Shown here: positions 8,170-15,142 of the stretch, piece by piece | How the letters are laid out: the number at the start of each line of letters is the position of its first letter | How positions within the stretch are numbered: the first letter of the stretch is position 1 | Origin: JBBIRT01 sp037441725 | GTDB lineage: Bacteria; Desulfobacterota; BSN033; UBA1163 | DNA: 21,898 nt | Assembly: GCA_037441725.1 (NCBI GenBank) | Contig: JBBIRT010000051.1 | Location: forward strand, 1-21,898 | Direction of reading: 5' to 3' | Translations under genes and position numbers: made by a program | The notes under the pieces: model-generated | What the model saw: only the letters and a program-made list of their open reading frames with translations | Told to the model about the DNA's origin: nothing | Database searches by the model: none

Positions 8170-8240
8170 TAGTTCCACATTATGGAACTAATTATATAAT
8201 TTTGGAATTTATTCTATTCAACCCCTATCGTCCTTGTCAA
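8170..8240 (-). promoter_or_regulatory. Promoter and operator of operon A (shared design with operon B)
   Basis: Read on the minus strand: TTGACA at 8240-8235, an 18-bp spacer, TAGAAT at 8216-8211, a predicted start near 8204. A TTCCA half-site at 8207-8203 overlaps the start, and exactly 20 bp further the palindrome TTCCA-N5-TGGAA occupies 8187-8173, extendable to TAGTTCCA-N5-TGGAACTA (8170-8190). The same elements with the same spacings precede the aldehyde oxidoreductase gene. Operators at and after the start imply a repressor; the short palindrome with TGGAA arms would suit a dimeric helix-turn-helix regulator such as IclR or GntR types, but no regulator gene lies in the window. Confidence 0.75.
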
Positions 8241-8312
8241 GAAGAAATTAATTTTAATTACCCTGATCCAAGATGGATGCAACAGCAATCTCTCCTTCAG
8301 GCATGGGTAAAA

Positions 8313-9653
8313 TTAAATCGCCCCATACTCTTTGCTGAACTCAATCATGGCCTTGACATTTTCAGGCTTGGCATCATCCATTCCAGTTCCGGTCGAGAGG
8401 ATTAATCCTCCATCTCTCCCTACTCGATCAATCAAGAATTTGCAATAATCCTTCACCTGGTCTACTGTACCTGTACATAAGAGAGTTAAGGGAACATTCC
8501 CTGCAAGGCAGGCAATCTTACCAACCGTCTGTTTAGCTCGAATCATATCTGTGCGATCAAACCACCAAACCGTGCTCCCTTTTGGTAGATCAGAGATGAT
8601 TTCCAGCCGTGAATGATAACTTCCTTCTGCAAAGAGGTAGGGAACAAACCCTTCGTTAATTAGGCCAATGATCACCTTTTTCAAGGTTGGCCAATAGAAT
8701 TTACAAAATTGTTTCTCTGACATAAACCCATCTGCCCCTTTATGGAGGGGCATAAAAACAATCGGGTGGCCACTGGATTTACACGCCTCCATCCCTGCTT
8801 TGACCATAAATGGAGTGATCCTTTCACAGGCCTCTAAAAGCTCATCAGGATGTCTATACATATCCGTCATGATACCAACGGTTCCACGGAGGCTATCTCC
8901 AATCACATCGAAAGGAGCTCTGGCCAGTCCTCCTGAGAGGATAGGATATCCCTTTGCCATGAGGGTCAAGTTTAAAGCCTGAGCTTTATTCCCCCATCGA
9001 CTTGCCTCCATAGAGGCCTCCATAAAGACTCGAAAAGCCTCTTGAGTCTCTGGAGTTCCAAGTGGAAGGAGTGCAGGCGCCACCAGGACTAACTCACTGA
9101 TGGTAGGCAGGAGAGGCATATTTTCAAAAGGCTTAAGGGCTTTAAAGATTCGAGGGAAATAAACCCTGAGGAAGAATCCACTCGGATCATCAATCAGGTC
9201 CTGGTATTCTTCTGCCTTCATATACTCCCCTTCTACAAATTGATAAGATCGATCTCTATCCACTCCGTGACCTGGCCATAAGAACAGAAGATAATCTAAG
9301 AGATCAAAGACCTTCCCTGGAGGCATTAAACCAGGACCGTCATAGGCATCGGGTGAAAACTCATCGCAATACCTTGTCCAAACATGAGTCAAAACCTCAT
9401 AATCATACATGGCATCATACAAGGTAACTCCAGCCAAGCGAGCGGGGAAGAAACTCGCAGCTGGACAAATCGGAATTCGCTTGGGTGGTTTGTTTAATTG
9501 GATGGCATCTTTAATTAGGGTGATCCGCTCTTTATAAGCCTTTTGGCTATCAGGGCCCTCAAAGGAGATCCCCTCACCTGAAAGCCAGATATCAAATCTT
9601 TGCTCCTGTCTTTCTTCTATTTTATCTTCTATTTTCATCCATCTTTCTTTCAT
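8313..9653 (-). CDS. URO-D superfamily protein (uroporphyrinogen decarboxylase / corrinoid methyltransferase-like)
   Basis: The 446-residue protein has the URO-D barrel outline: PICPAASFFPARLAGVT early (61-77), ISGG-type core replaced by ILSGGLARAPFDVIGDSLRG (238-257, in part), FMSEKQFCKFYWPTLKKVI (310-328), the strand FVPYLFAEGSYHSRLEII (336-352), and the classic end GGLILSTGTGMDDAKPENVKAMIE (415-438, in part). It is much longer than true HemE (about 350) and the neighbourhood has no heme genes, so heme synthesis is unlikely. Methyltransferase relatives such as MtaA bind zinc through a His-x-Cys motif; here that segment reads EGSY, so the zinc site appears absent. Last gene of operon B, 16 bp after the FAD oxidoreductase; GAGG lies ten bases before the ATG. 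Role in the pathway unknown. Confidence 0.8.
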   Translation of the reverse strand: MKERWMKIEDKIEERQEQRFDIWLSGEGISFEGPDSQKAYKERITLIKDAIQLNKPPKRIPICPAASFFPARLAGVTLYDAMYDYEVLTHVWTRYCDEFSPDAYDGPGLMPPGKVFDLLDYLLFLWPGHGVDRDRSYQFVEGEYMKAEEYQDLIDDPSGFFLRVYFPRIFKALKPFENMPLLPTISELVLVAPALLPLGTPETQEAFRVFMEASMEASRWGNKAQALNLTLMAKGYPILSGGLARAPFDVIGDSLRGTVGIMTDMYRHPDELLEACERITPFMVKAGMEACKSSGHPIVFMPLHKGADGFMSEKQFCKFYWPTLKKVIIGLINEGFVPYLFAEGSYHSRLEIISDLPKGSTVWWFDRTDMIRAKQTVGKIACLAGNVPLTLLCTGTVDQVKDYCKFLIDRVGRDGGLILSTGTGMDDAKPENVKAMIEFSKEYGAI

Positions 9654-9669
9654 CTAAATACATCCTCAA

Positions 9670-11100
9670 TTAGTGAGTTCCATATAAAATCGCTCCCTGC
9701 TCAAGAAGAATCTTTTGGAGCTCTGAAACATCTTTCTCCAATTCCCGTGGGGTGATGTTCTTCTTCGCACAAAGGGCAGCTGCCACTCCTGCCGCCTGTC
9801 CTGTCACCATGGTCTGTTGTAAGAACCGCTGATAGGCATCCCGATCGGTTGAAATCGGTTTACCAGCCACCAATAAATTCTCAACATTTTTTGGTACAAG
9901 ACACCGATATGGAATATCGTGAGACCCTCCATCTTTGGGATATTCATGGTTTTCATCGAGGGTAAGCGTCTTGGTGGATGCCGTGTGATGCCCACCCTTT
10001 GGAAAAGAACTCTTACCAATCACGTCTTCGAACTTCCTGGCCTGAACAACATCATCACTCGTCAATATATAATCACCAATGATTCGTCTGCTCTCCCGAA
10101 TCCTTAACTCAGGACAGATTCGAGTGATGTAAGCCTTCTCAAACCCTGGCATATACTTTTTAATAAACTTCCATGCGATCACAATCTGCCTTCGACCCTC
10201 AATCTCCCCATAGGTTAAATCCCTTACATCGGTGGGATCGCAATTGGGAACATGGGAAGAATGCTGAAAATGGGCCTGGATCACACCTCCTTCTCTTGGG
10301 GTAAGGAAGAAACCCACTCCACTACGCCCATGCCATTCCCCTTTCGCCATGGCCTCTTCTCTTAGGGAAACCCATCCCATAATCTCACCTATTTCGGTAA
10401 TGTCATTGACCTTCTTAATCCTTTCATGGATCTGCTCTTGTGTCCAATTCAGATAGGGATGGGGTCTAAAAATGAATTCGTTAAGATTCTCTTTGATATA
10501 CTTTAAGACCCTGTCCCAATCCACTCCATCCACAGTAAATGAAATCGTGTGAGGCTGGAGTTTCTCTTTTGGAAGTTTTTCATAGGGAGCGCCAGCCCAT
10601 ACAGAAACGTCTCCCTCCCCTGTACAATCGATCACAACCTTACCCAAAACAGCCTGCCTGCCTGAGGTATTTTCTACGATAACCCCCCTTATGGTGTTGC
10701 CCTCTTTTAATACATCCACCACCAATGAATGGAGCAAAAGGTGGACCCCATTCTCTTCCATCATCTGGAACATCAGAAGCCCCCACCAATCTGGATCCAC
10801 ATAGGAAAAACTATATCCTGTCCGGAAATCTACTTTAAGGTGAGGAAGGGCATGTCCCTCCTTGAGGAGTCGATTGTGTGTCTCTTCCATGATCCCTCCA
10901 ATGACCTGCTCCCATCGGGGATTAAACATCCAGGCATAGGCAAAACCTGGAGGACCTGAAACATTCATCTGCCCCCCTAATGCACCCAGCCGTTCGATGA
11001 GTAGGGTGTTCGCTCCGCCCCTTGCACACGAGATGGCTGCGGCCACTCCTGAGGTCCCTCCCCCTGCAATAATGACATCATAGTTTCCAAAGATTTCCAT
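9670..11100 (-). CDS. FAD-dependent oxidoreductase (FAD_oxidored family)
   Basis: The 476-residue protein opens with a Rossmann FAD site: YDVIIAGGGTSGVAAAISCA, with Gly13-Gly18 as the dinucleotide loop and Glu36 (LLIERLGALGGQ) at the end of the second strand. VIDCTGEGDVSVWAGAPYE near 156-174 is the usual third FAD contact of this family, and the C-terminal part VENLLVAGKPIS...TGQAAGVAAALCA closes the FAD domain. Such proteins oxidise or reduce small organic substrates in many anaerobic catabolic clusters, and most have no known substrate. It has no recognisable iron-sulfur motif, so it is not an HdrA-type bifurcating protein by itself. Operon B gene, 42 bp after alcohol dehydrogenase copy 2 and 16 bp before the URO-D-like gene; GGAGG precedes the start. 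Confidence 0.88.
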   Translation of the reverse strand: MEIFGNYDVIIAGGGTSGVAAAISCARGGANTLLIERLGALGGQMNVSGPPGFAYAWMFNPRWEQVIGGIMEETHNRLLKEGHALPHLKVDFRTGYSFSYVDPDWWGLLMFQMMEENGVHLLLHSLVVDVLKEGNTIRGVIVENTSGRQAVLGKVVIDCTGEGDVSVWAGAPYEKLPKEKLQPHTISFTVDGVDWDRVLKYIKENLNEFIFRPHPYLNWTQEQIHERIKKVNDITEIGEIMGWVSLREEAMAKGEWHGRSGVGFFLTPREGGVIQAHFQHSSHVPNCDPTDVRDLTYGEIEGRRQIVIAWKFIKKYMPGFEKAYITRICPELRIRESRRIIGDYILTSDDVVQARKFEDVIGKSSFPKGGHHTASTKTLTLDENHEYPKDGGSHDIPYRCLVPKNVENLLVAGKPISTDRDAYQRFLQQTMVTGQAAGVAAALCAKKNITPRELEKDVSELQKILLEQGAILYGTH

Positions 11101-11142
11101 ATTTTTCCTCCTTTTTAATGAATGGATATGATTTTGAAAACC

Positions 11143-12261
11143 TTATTTAACAACTCCCCAATCACAGACCCATCGACCAATGATCTGTCGACTCTTCATA
11201 GCCTCAATGACACTGTTAATCTCTTCGATCTTGAATTTTTTTGTGATCAATCTATCCAGCAGGAGATCCCCCCGCATTGCCATGTCAGCAAGCCTCGGAA
11301 TATCTAAATGAGTATGAATGTTTCCATAAAGGACACCGATGACCGATTTGCAATGGGAGGTAAAAAAGGTAAGGGGTAATGGGGTCATGGAGGTAGGGGG
11401 TGTGACTCCTATCTGAAGGAGTTTTCCACCAAGACCCAGGGCCCATGAAGCCTGGGTGACTGCCCCTGGATCACCAATCACCTCAAAACAATAATTTGCT
11501 CCCCCTCCTGTGAGTTCCTGAATAATAGGAACGGGATCTTGTTTACTGTTATTGATAAAATGGGTAACCCCAAACTCCCTGGCAATAGCCTCCTTACTTC
11601 CCTCAAGGTCAACTCCAATGATAGGATTGGCGCTCCTTAACTTTGCTCCCCTGACCACATTGAGGCCAACCCCTCCCATCCCCCAAATGGCAACAGATTC
11701 ACCGGGTTTAACTTTAGCTGCATTATAGACAGCTCCAAACCCTGTGGGAAGGCAACATCCTAAAAAGCAGGCCTGATCTAAAGGCATATCCTCTCTAATC
11801 TTCACTGCCCCTGCTTCTGGAACAACCATATATTCTGCAAAACCTGAGACAAAGGTTTGATGGTATAATTTGTTACCTTTCAAATCGGTGAAACGTGTCG
11901 TTCGATCCAAAAGCAATCCTGATCTGAAGATTTCAGCACTGTTTCTGCAAATATATCCTTGACCAGTGACGCACTCAGGGCAGGTCCCGCAAGGAACCAT
12001 CCATGTGGCAACTACATGATCTCCTTTCTGAACCGATGTCACCCCTGGCCCAACCTCCTCAACGATCCCAGCAGCCTCATGACCGAGTACTCCAGGGAGC
12101 CCAAAATTGACCGTACCCCTGACAAAATGGAGGTCTGAATGACAGAAGCCCGTATAGGCAGTTTTGATCAGAACCTCCTTCTCCTTGGGTGGATCAAGAT
12201 GAATCTCTTCAACGCTTACAGGTCTGTTAAATTCCCTCAAGACAGCCGCTTTGATTTTCAT
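11143..12261 (-). CDS. Zinc-dependent NAD alcohol dehydrogenase, medium-chain family (copy 2)
   Basis: The 372-residue enzyme is a paralogue of the protein encoded at 7039-8154, with all zinc ligands kept at the same numbers (Cys40, His61, Cys169; structural Cys91, 94, 97, 105) and the same GMGGVG and Asp218 NAD site. The differences cluster in residues about 285-320 (TPPTSMTPLPLTFFTSHCKS versus APPTALVGLPLTFFAGHCLD) and in the loop 108-135, which suggests a changed substrate pocket or partner rather than simple redundancy. AGGAGG sits seven bases upstream of the ATG. It follows the tungsten aldehyde oxidoreductase gene by 56 bp, so oxidation of an alcohol to an aldehyde and then to an acid is the natural reading, although the reverse direction is possible. 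Confidence 0.92.
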   Translation of the reverse strand: MKIKAAVLREFNRPVSVEEIHLDPPKEKEVLIKTAYTGFCHSDLHFVRGTVNFGLPGVLGHEAAGIVEEVGPGVTSVQKGDHVVATWMVPCGTCPECVTGQGYICRNSAEIFRSGLLLDRTTRFTDLKGNKLYHQTFVSGFAEYMVVPEAGAVKIREDMPLDQACFLGCCLPTGFGAVYNAAKVKPGESVAIWGMGGVGLNVVRGAKLRSANPIIGVDLEGSKEAIAREFGVTHFINNSKQDPVPIIQELTGGGANYCFEVIGDPGAVTQASWALGLGGKLLQIGVTPPTSMTPLPLTFFTSHCKSVIGVLYGNIHTHLDIPRLADMAMRGDLLLDRLITKKFKIEEINSVIEAMKSRQIIGRWVCDWGVVK

Positions 12262-12296
12262 AGCAATCCTCCTAATCTCTTAAATTCGTTCCTTGA

Positions 12297-12313
12297 TCCT
12301 TCATGCTGAAGGA
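12297..12313. repeat. Tight intercistronic hairpin between the aldehyde oxidoreductase gene and alcohol dehydrogenase copy 2
   Basis: TCCTTCA at 12297-12303 pairs perfectly with TGAAGGA at 12307-12313 around a 3-nt loop. No T-run follows in the direction of transcription, so it is probably an RNA-processing or stability element inside operon B, not a terminator. Confidence 0.45.
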
Positions 12314-12317
12314 CTCC

Positions 12318-14225
12318 CTATGGCCAAAAATCTCGGGCCACATCTTCAAGCCCCAATTCGAGTAGCTTTTTCTTACTGGGTTTACCTGTTTCTAAGTCCC
12401 AATCCATTGCCTTAAAGTATTCAGCAACCATATGATTTACATCCACTGTGATATGGGCGGTGGGCCCCTCTTGAAGAGGGGGATCACCAATGGTTCGGCC
12501 AGGCATTTTAAAATCCTTTGGGCTTAACCCTTCACGAACATTTATTGCCTGTCGAATAGCAGAGATCCTCTCTCCTGTTTTGAGAAGTTCTTCAGTAGAA
12601 AATTGCCAACCCGTCACTAACGAAAGGAATCTTGGAATGGTATCAATGGGGGTTACCATTCCAGGTCCCAGATCAGCCAAGAGACAGGCTCCCGAGGTAT
12701 TGCCGAGATGGCTATGATTCCTGAACAGGGCTTCCCATCTTCCTTTTCCAGTATAGGTGTATTTGAATGTATCAATATCAACAGGAGTGATTTTCACTCC
12801 AAAATGGGGAAACTCATAATTTTCAGATGCATGCATCTCAAAATGGGCACAGCTTCCCTGCATATGACGACCCGGGGTTGGATCAGATTGATAGACCGTG
12901 GCAAAGCTGGGAGTACTTCTTGGATCGTGCATGGGGAGCTCTTGTCCATGGATATGAATCGCATATTTTTCTGCCCCTCGATTGATTCTTTCCGCTGCCA
13001 CTTTGACCCCATCCGCTAACACCTCTCCAAACCCTTCTCTCCTGGCGATCTTTTCTGTCATGGCCACAATGGCCTGATGGTTTCCCCAGGTAAGATCAAT
13101 CCCATCGGTATCCTTCTGGTTAATAATTCCTTTTTCATAACATTCCATTGCAAAAGCAATGGTGGCCCCGGTAGAGATAGTATCGAGTCCATAGCGATTG
13201 CAAATCTCATTGGCCATGACGATCGATTCAAGATGATCATTAAGACAAAGACCCCCAAAGGCCCCAAGGGTTTCATATTCAGGTTTGTGAGCCCCGGCTC
13301 GATATCGGTATTCACCCACTCCTTCCTTCATGTGTCCCCCACAACTGATTGGACAGCGATAGCAACCATATTTCCTCTCTTGAAGGTTAATGACATGGAC
13401 ATCGCTGATGAGATGGCCATTGGGTAAATCTTTTTCTCCCACTCCTCCCCAATTCTTTACTGGACACTCCCCCGACATGATGAATTGGGCTGTGATGCCA
13501 CAGGTCCCAAACCGCTCAAACAACTCTCTCACTGGCTCTGACCTTTTTAATAACTCCTTTCTCAGCCTTCTGATCTCCTCTCGGTTAGCAACGGGGATCT
13601 GGGCTTTTCCCATCACGGCCACAGCCTTCAACCCTTTGGAACCCATGACGGCACCCACTCCTGACCGAGCAGCGGCCCTTCCTTTATTATTGATCACACA
13701 GGAGATCAACGAGCATCTTTCTCCGGCTGGCCCAATACAGGCTACCCGCACTTCTTTTCCTAACTCACTTTTCAGAATATCCTCTGTCTCAACCGTATCC
13801 TTTCCCCATAAGAAACTGGCCTCTCTGAGCTCTGCCTTTCCTTCTTTAATGAAAAGATAGACGGGTTTGTCTGACACCCCTGTAAAGAATACGCCATCAT
13901 AGCCACTAAATTTAAGGTATGGGCCAAAATCCCCACCTGAATTTGCGTCCCCCCATCCTCCAGTCAGAGGGGACTTTCCCACGATGACGGTGTATCGAGT
14001 TCCATAGGGAAAATCGGTTCCGGTTAAGGGTCCTGTCATAAACCCCAAGGTGTTTTCTGGACCCAAAGGATCCACCTTCGCCCTCTGGCGGGTATAAACG
14101 ATCCTTGCTCCCACCCCATAACCACCAATGAAGTCACGATAAAACTTTTCATCCGGTTCCTCTGTTTTCATTTCTCCCGTGGAGAGATTGACAAATAATA
14201 TTTTCTCCATATACCCTCGTGCCAT
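12318..14225 (-). CDS. aor: Tungsten-containing aldehyde ferredoxin oxidoreductase
   Basis: The 635-residue enzyme oxidises aldehydes to carboxylic acids with ferredoxin as acceptor, using a tungstopterin and one [4Fe-4S] cluster in the cytoplasm. Family marks are GGYGVGARI (34-42), the pterin-binding region SPLTGGWGDANSGGDFG (85-101), the cluster ligands Cys288, Cys291, Cys295 and, further on, Cys514 (SGACLLADLG), and HGQELPMHDPR (426-436). Length is close to the usual 600-620. The ATG at 14225 is preferred because AAAGGAG lies seven to eight bases upstream; an ATG at 14261 would add 12 residues without a good ribosome binding site. It is the first gene of operon B with an unusually long leader (about 175 nt). 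The aldehyde substrate is not known. No dedicated electron-transfer subunit is adjacent, so a soluble ferredoxin elsewhere must serve. Confidence 0.95.
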   Translation of the reverse strand: MARGYMEKILFVNLSTGEMKTEEPDEKFYRDFIGGYGVGARIVYTRQRAKVDPLGPENTLGFMTGPLTGTDFPYGTRYTVIVGKSPLTGGWGDANSGGDFGPYLKFSGYDGVFFTGVSDKPVYLFIKEGKAELREASFLWGKDTVETEDILKSELGKEVRVACIGPAGERCSLISCVINNKGRAAARSGVGAVMGSKGLKAVAVMGKAQIPVANREEIRRLRKELLKRSEPVRELFERFGTCGITAQFIMSGECPVKNWGGVGEKDLPNGHLISDVHVINLQERKYGCYRCPISCGGHMKEGVGEYRYRAGAHKPEYETLGAFGGLCLNDHLESIVMANEICNRYGLDTISTGATIAFAMECYEKGIINQKDTDGIDLTWGNHQAIVAMTEKIARREGFGEVLADGVKVAAERINRGAEKYAIHIHGQELPMHDPRSTPSFATVYQSDPTPGRHMQGSCAHFEMHASENYEFPHFGVKITPVDIDTFKYTYTGKGRWEALFRNHSHLGNTSGACLLADLGPGMVTPIDTIPRFLSLVTGWQFSTEELLKTGERISAIRQAINVREGLSPKDFKMPGRTIGDPPLQEGPTAHITVDVNHMVAEYFKAMDWDLETGKPSKKKLLELGLEDVARDFWP

Positions 14226-14277
14226 AGTCTGACTCCTTTCTTTGGATAAAAAAGAGCTCATTTCTTAAGGCCATATT

Positions 14278-14316
14278 GATTCCACCAACCTGTTGCACCT
14301 ACAAACTTATGGAATC
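14278..14316. promoter_or_regulatory. Hairpin in the long 5' leader of operon B
   Basis: GATTCCA at 14278-14284 is complementary to TGGAATC at 14310-14316, with a 25-nt loop, inside the roughly 175-nt untranslated leader of the aldehyde oxidoreductase operon. The arms contain TTCCA and TGGAA, the same half-site words as the operator upstream, so it could be an additional DNA site for the same regulator or an RNA structure. Neither is shown. I see no match to a molybdenum/tungsten cofactor riboswitch that I could defend. Confidence 0.3.
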
Positions 14317-14369
14317 GGTCCTTACCCTCCCTATCCCCGTCTGGCTCCTTACTTGGGATCCCCCATTAT

Positions 14370-14437
14370 TTCCACATAGTGGAATTAATTTCACTATTTT
14401 GGAATTAATTCTATTTGAAATCATAACCCCTTGTCAA
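14370..14437 (-). promoter_or_regulatory. Promoter and operator of operon B (shared design with operon A)
   Basis: Read on the minus strand: TTGACA at 14437-14432, an 18-bp spacer, TAGAAT at 14413-14408, predicted start near 14401. TTCCA at 14404-14400 overlaps the start, and 20 bp further the palindrome TTCCA-N5-TGGAA occupies 14384-14370. All five distances equal those at 8170-8240, and much of the sequence between is also conserved (CTTGACAAGG, GGGGTT, TAGAAT, ATTCCAAAAT). This is strong internal evidence for joint control of operons A and B by one regulator. Confidence 0.75.
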
Positions 14438-14447
14438 GAAAAAAATT

Positions 14448-14477
14448 TTGACAAACCCTTTGCCAAAGGGTTATATT
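14448..14477 (+). promoter_or_regulatory. Promoter of the metal-transport operon with a perfect dyad in the spacer
   Basis: TTGACA at 14448-14453 is followed by the perfect 19-bp dyad AACCCTTTG-C-CAAAGGGTT (14454-14472) and by TATATT at 14472-14477 (18-bp spacer) or ATATTA at 14473-14478 (19-bp spacer). The start would lie near 14483-14485. A dyad filling the spacer is the arrangement used by MerR-family activators and also by some repressors. The -35 box is only 10 bp from the -35 box of the divergent operon B promoter. Confidence 0.65.
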
Positions 14478-14485
14478 AAACGATG

Positions 14486-14533
14486 CCACGAAGGCAACGG
14501 GGACAGAAGCCCCTCTTACCTCGTGGTTTTTTT
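14486..14533 (+). promoter_or_regulatory. Terminator-like structured leader (attenuator or riboswitch candidate)
   Basis: Just after the predicted transcription start, CCACGA (14486-14491) pairs with TCGTGG (14521-14526). After a bulged A, GG (14493-14494) pairs with CC (14519-14520). An internal loop (CAAC against TCTTA) leads to GGGG (14499-14502) paired with CCCC (14510-14513) around a 7-nt loop. Seven T (14527-14533) follow directly. The form is that of an intrinsic terminator placed about 50 nt into the transcript, upstream of a methyltransferase and metal-transport operon, so regulated readthrough is the likely purpose. I cannot match it to a known riboswitch class. Confidence 0.55.
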
Positions 14534-14545
14534 ATTGCAGAAGAG

Positions 14546-15142
14546 ATGAAGAACCGAAAAGCGTTTTTCGATCATCATGCCAATACGTGGGACAGGGAAC
14601 TTCATTATCAGGAAAGAATTTATCAGCTCCTCGAGGTGGTGAAGTGGTTTGAACTCTCTCGAGGTGATACTGTCCTGGATGTCGGAACAGGAACAGGGAT
14701 TCTTCTTCCATTGATCAAAGAGGCCATTGGTTCCGAAGGAAACCTGATGGCCATGGATTTTTCCTTCAAGATGCTCTTGCAGGCAAAAGCCCGTCAAAGC
14801 AAAGAGAAAGCCCTGATTAACGCCAGTGTTTCGGCCATCCCATTTCAACCCAACCGATTCGATCGGGTAACTTGCTTCTCAGCCTTTCCACATTTCCCTG
14901 ATAAATTTCAAGCCCTTTTGGAAATGGTCAGGGTCCTAAGAAACGGAGGGAAACTCTTTATCGCTCATCTTCATAGTGTGGAGGAGATTCAACAGCTTCA
15001 TAAAGGCATTGGCGGTCCTGTGGCCCATGACTCATTGCCTCATCTGAATCAGATGGAGGAGTTCATGAAGAGGGTAGGTCTTTCCGAAATCTCTATTATC
15101 AATCAGCCTGGGAAGTTTTTGGCTCAAGGTCAGAAGAGTTAA
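14546..15142 (+). CDS. Class I SAM-dependent methyltransferase (UbiE/type 11 family)
   Basis: The 198-residue protein contains VLDVGTGTG (43-51, SAM motif I), MAMDFSFKML (68-77, with Asp71 for the ribose), DRVTCFSAFPHFPD (motif II region) and ALLEMVRVLRNGGKLFIAH (motif III). The opening KAFFDHHANTWD is the usual start of this family. I chose the ATG at 14546 because an ATG at 14483 would coincide with the predicted transcription start and its first 21 codons would lie in the terminator-like hairpin; however, the 14546 start has a poor, too-close AGAAGAG, so leaderless initiation at 14483 is not excluded. Its stop overlaps the next start (TAATG), so it is coupled to the metal ABC transporter. 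It may modify a metal-binding compound or metal species; the substrate is unknown. Confidence 0.85.
   Translation: MKNRKAFFDHHANTWDRELHYQERIYQLLEVVKWFELSRGDTVLDVGTGTGILLPLIKEAIGSEGNLMAMDFSFKMLLQAKARQSKEKALINASVSAIPFQPNRFDRVTCFSAFPHFPDKFQALLEMVRVLRNGGKLFIAHLHSVEEIQQLHKGIGGPVAHDSLPHLNQMEEFMKRVGLSEISIINQPGKFLAQGQKS

Noticed and set aside
8155..8178. GTG start adding eight residues to alcohol dehydrogenase copy 1
   Set aside because: The ribosome binding site GAGGAGG lies within that extension and fits the ATG at 8154, which also matches the start of copy 2.
8211..8240. A sigma-54 promoter at the shared control region
   Set aside because: No GG and GC pair with 10-bp spacing is present, while TTGACA and TAGAAT fit a sigma-70 type promoter.
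8241..8312. Terminator between operon B and the operon A promoter
   Set aside because: Only a 6-bp outer pairing (TTACCC/GGGTAA) with a small inner stem could be drawn and no proper T-run follows, so it is too weak to list.
8313..9653. True HemE of heme synthesis
   Set aside because: The protein is about 90 residues too long, sits in a catabolic operon and lacks heme-gene neighbours.
9670..11100. HdrA-like electron-bifurcating subunit
   Set aside because: Only an FAD domain is visible, with no iron-sulfur cysteine motifs and no HdrB or HdrC neighbours.
13390..13860. A 156-codon open frame on the plus strand
   Set aside because: It lies wholly inside the aldehyde oxidoreductase gene on the other strand, has no ribosome binding site and no recognisable domain.
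14226..14261. Upstream ATG for the aldehyde oxidoreductase
   Set aside because: Its ribosome binding site is poor, while AAAGGAG precedes the ATG at 14225 at proper spacing and the family normally starts near that point.
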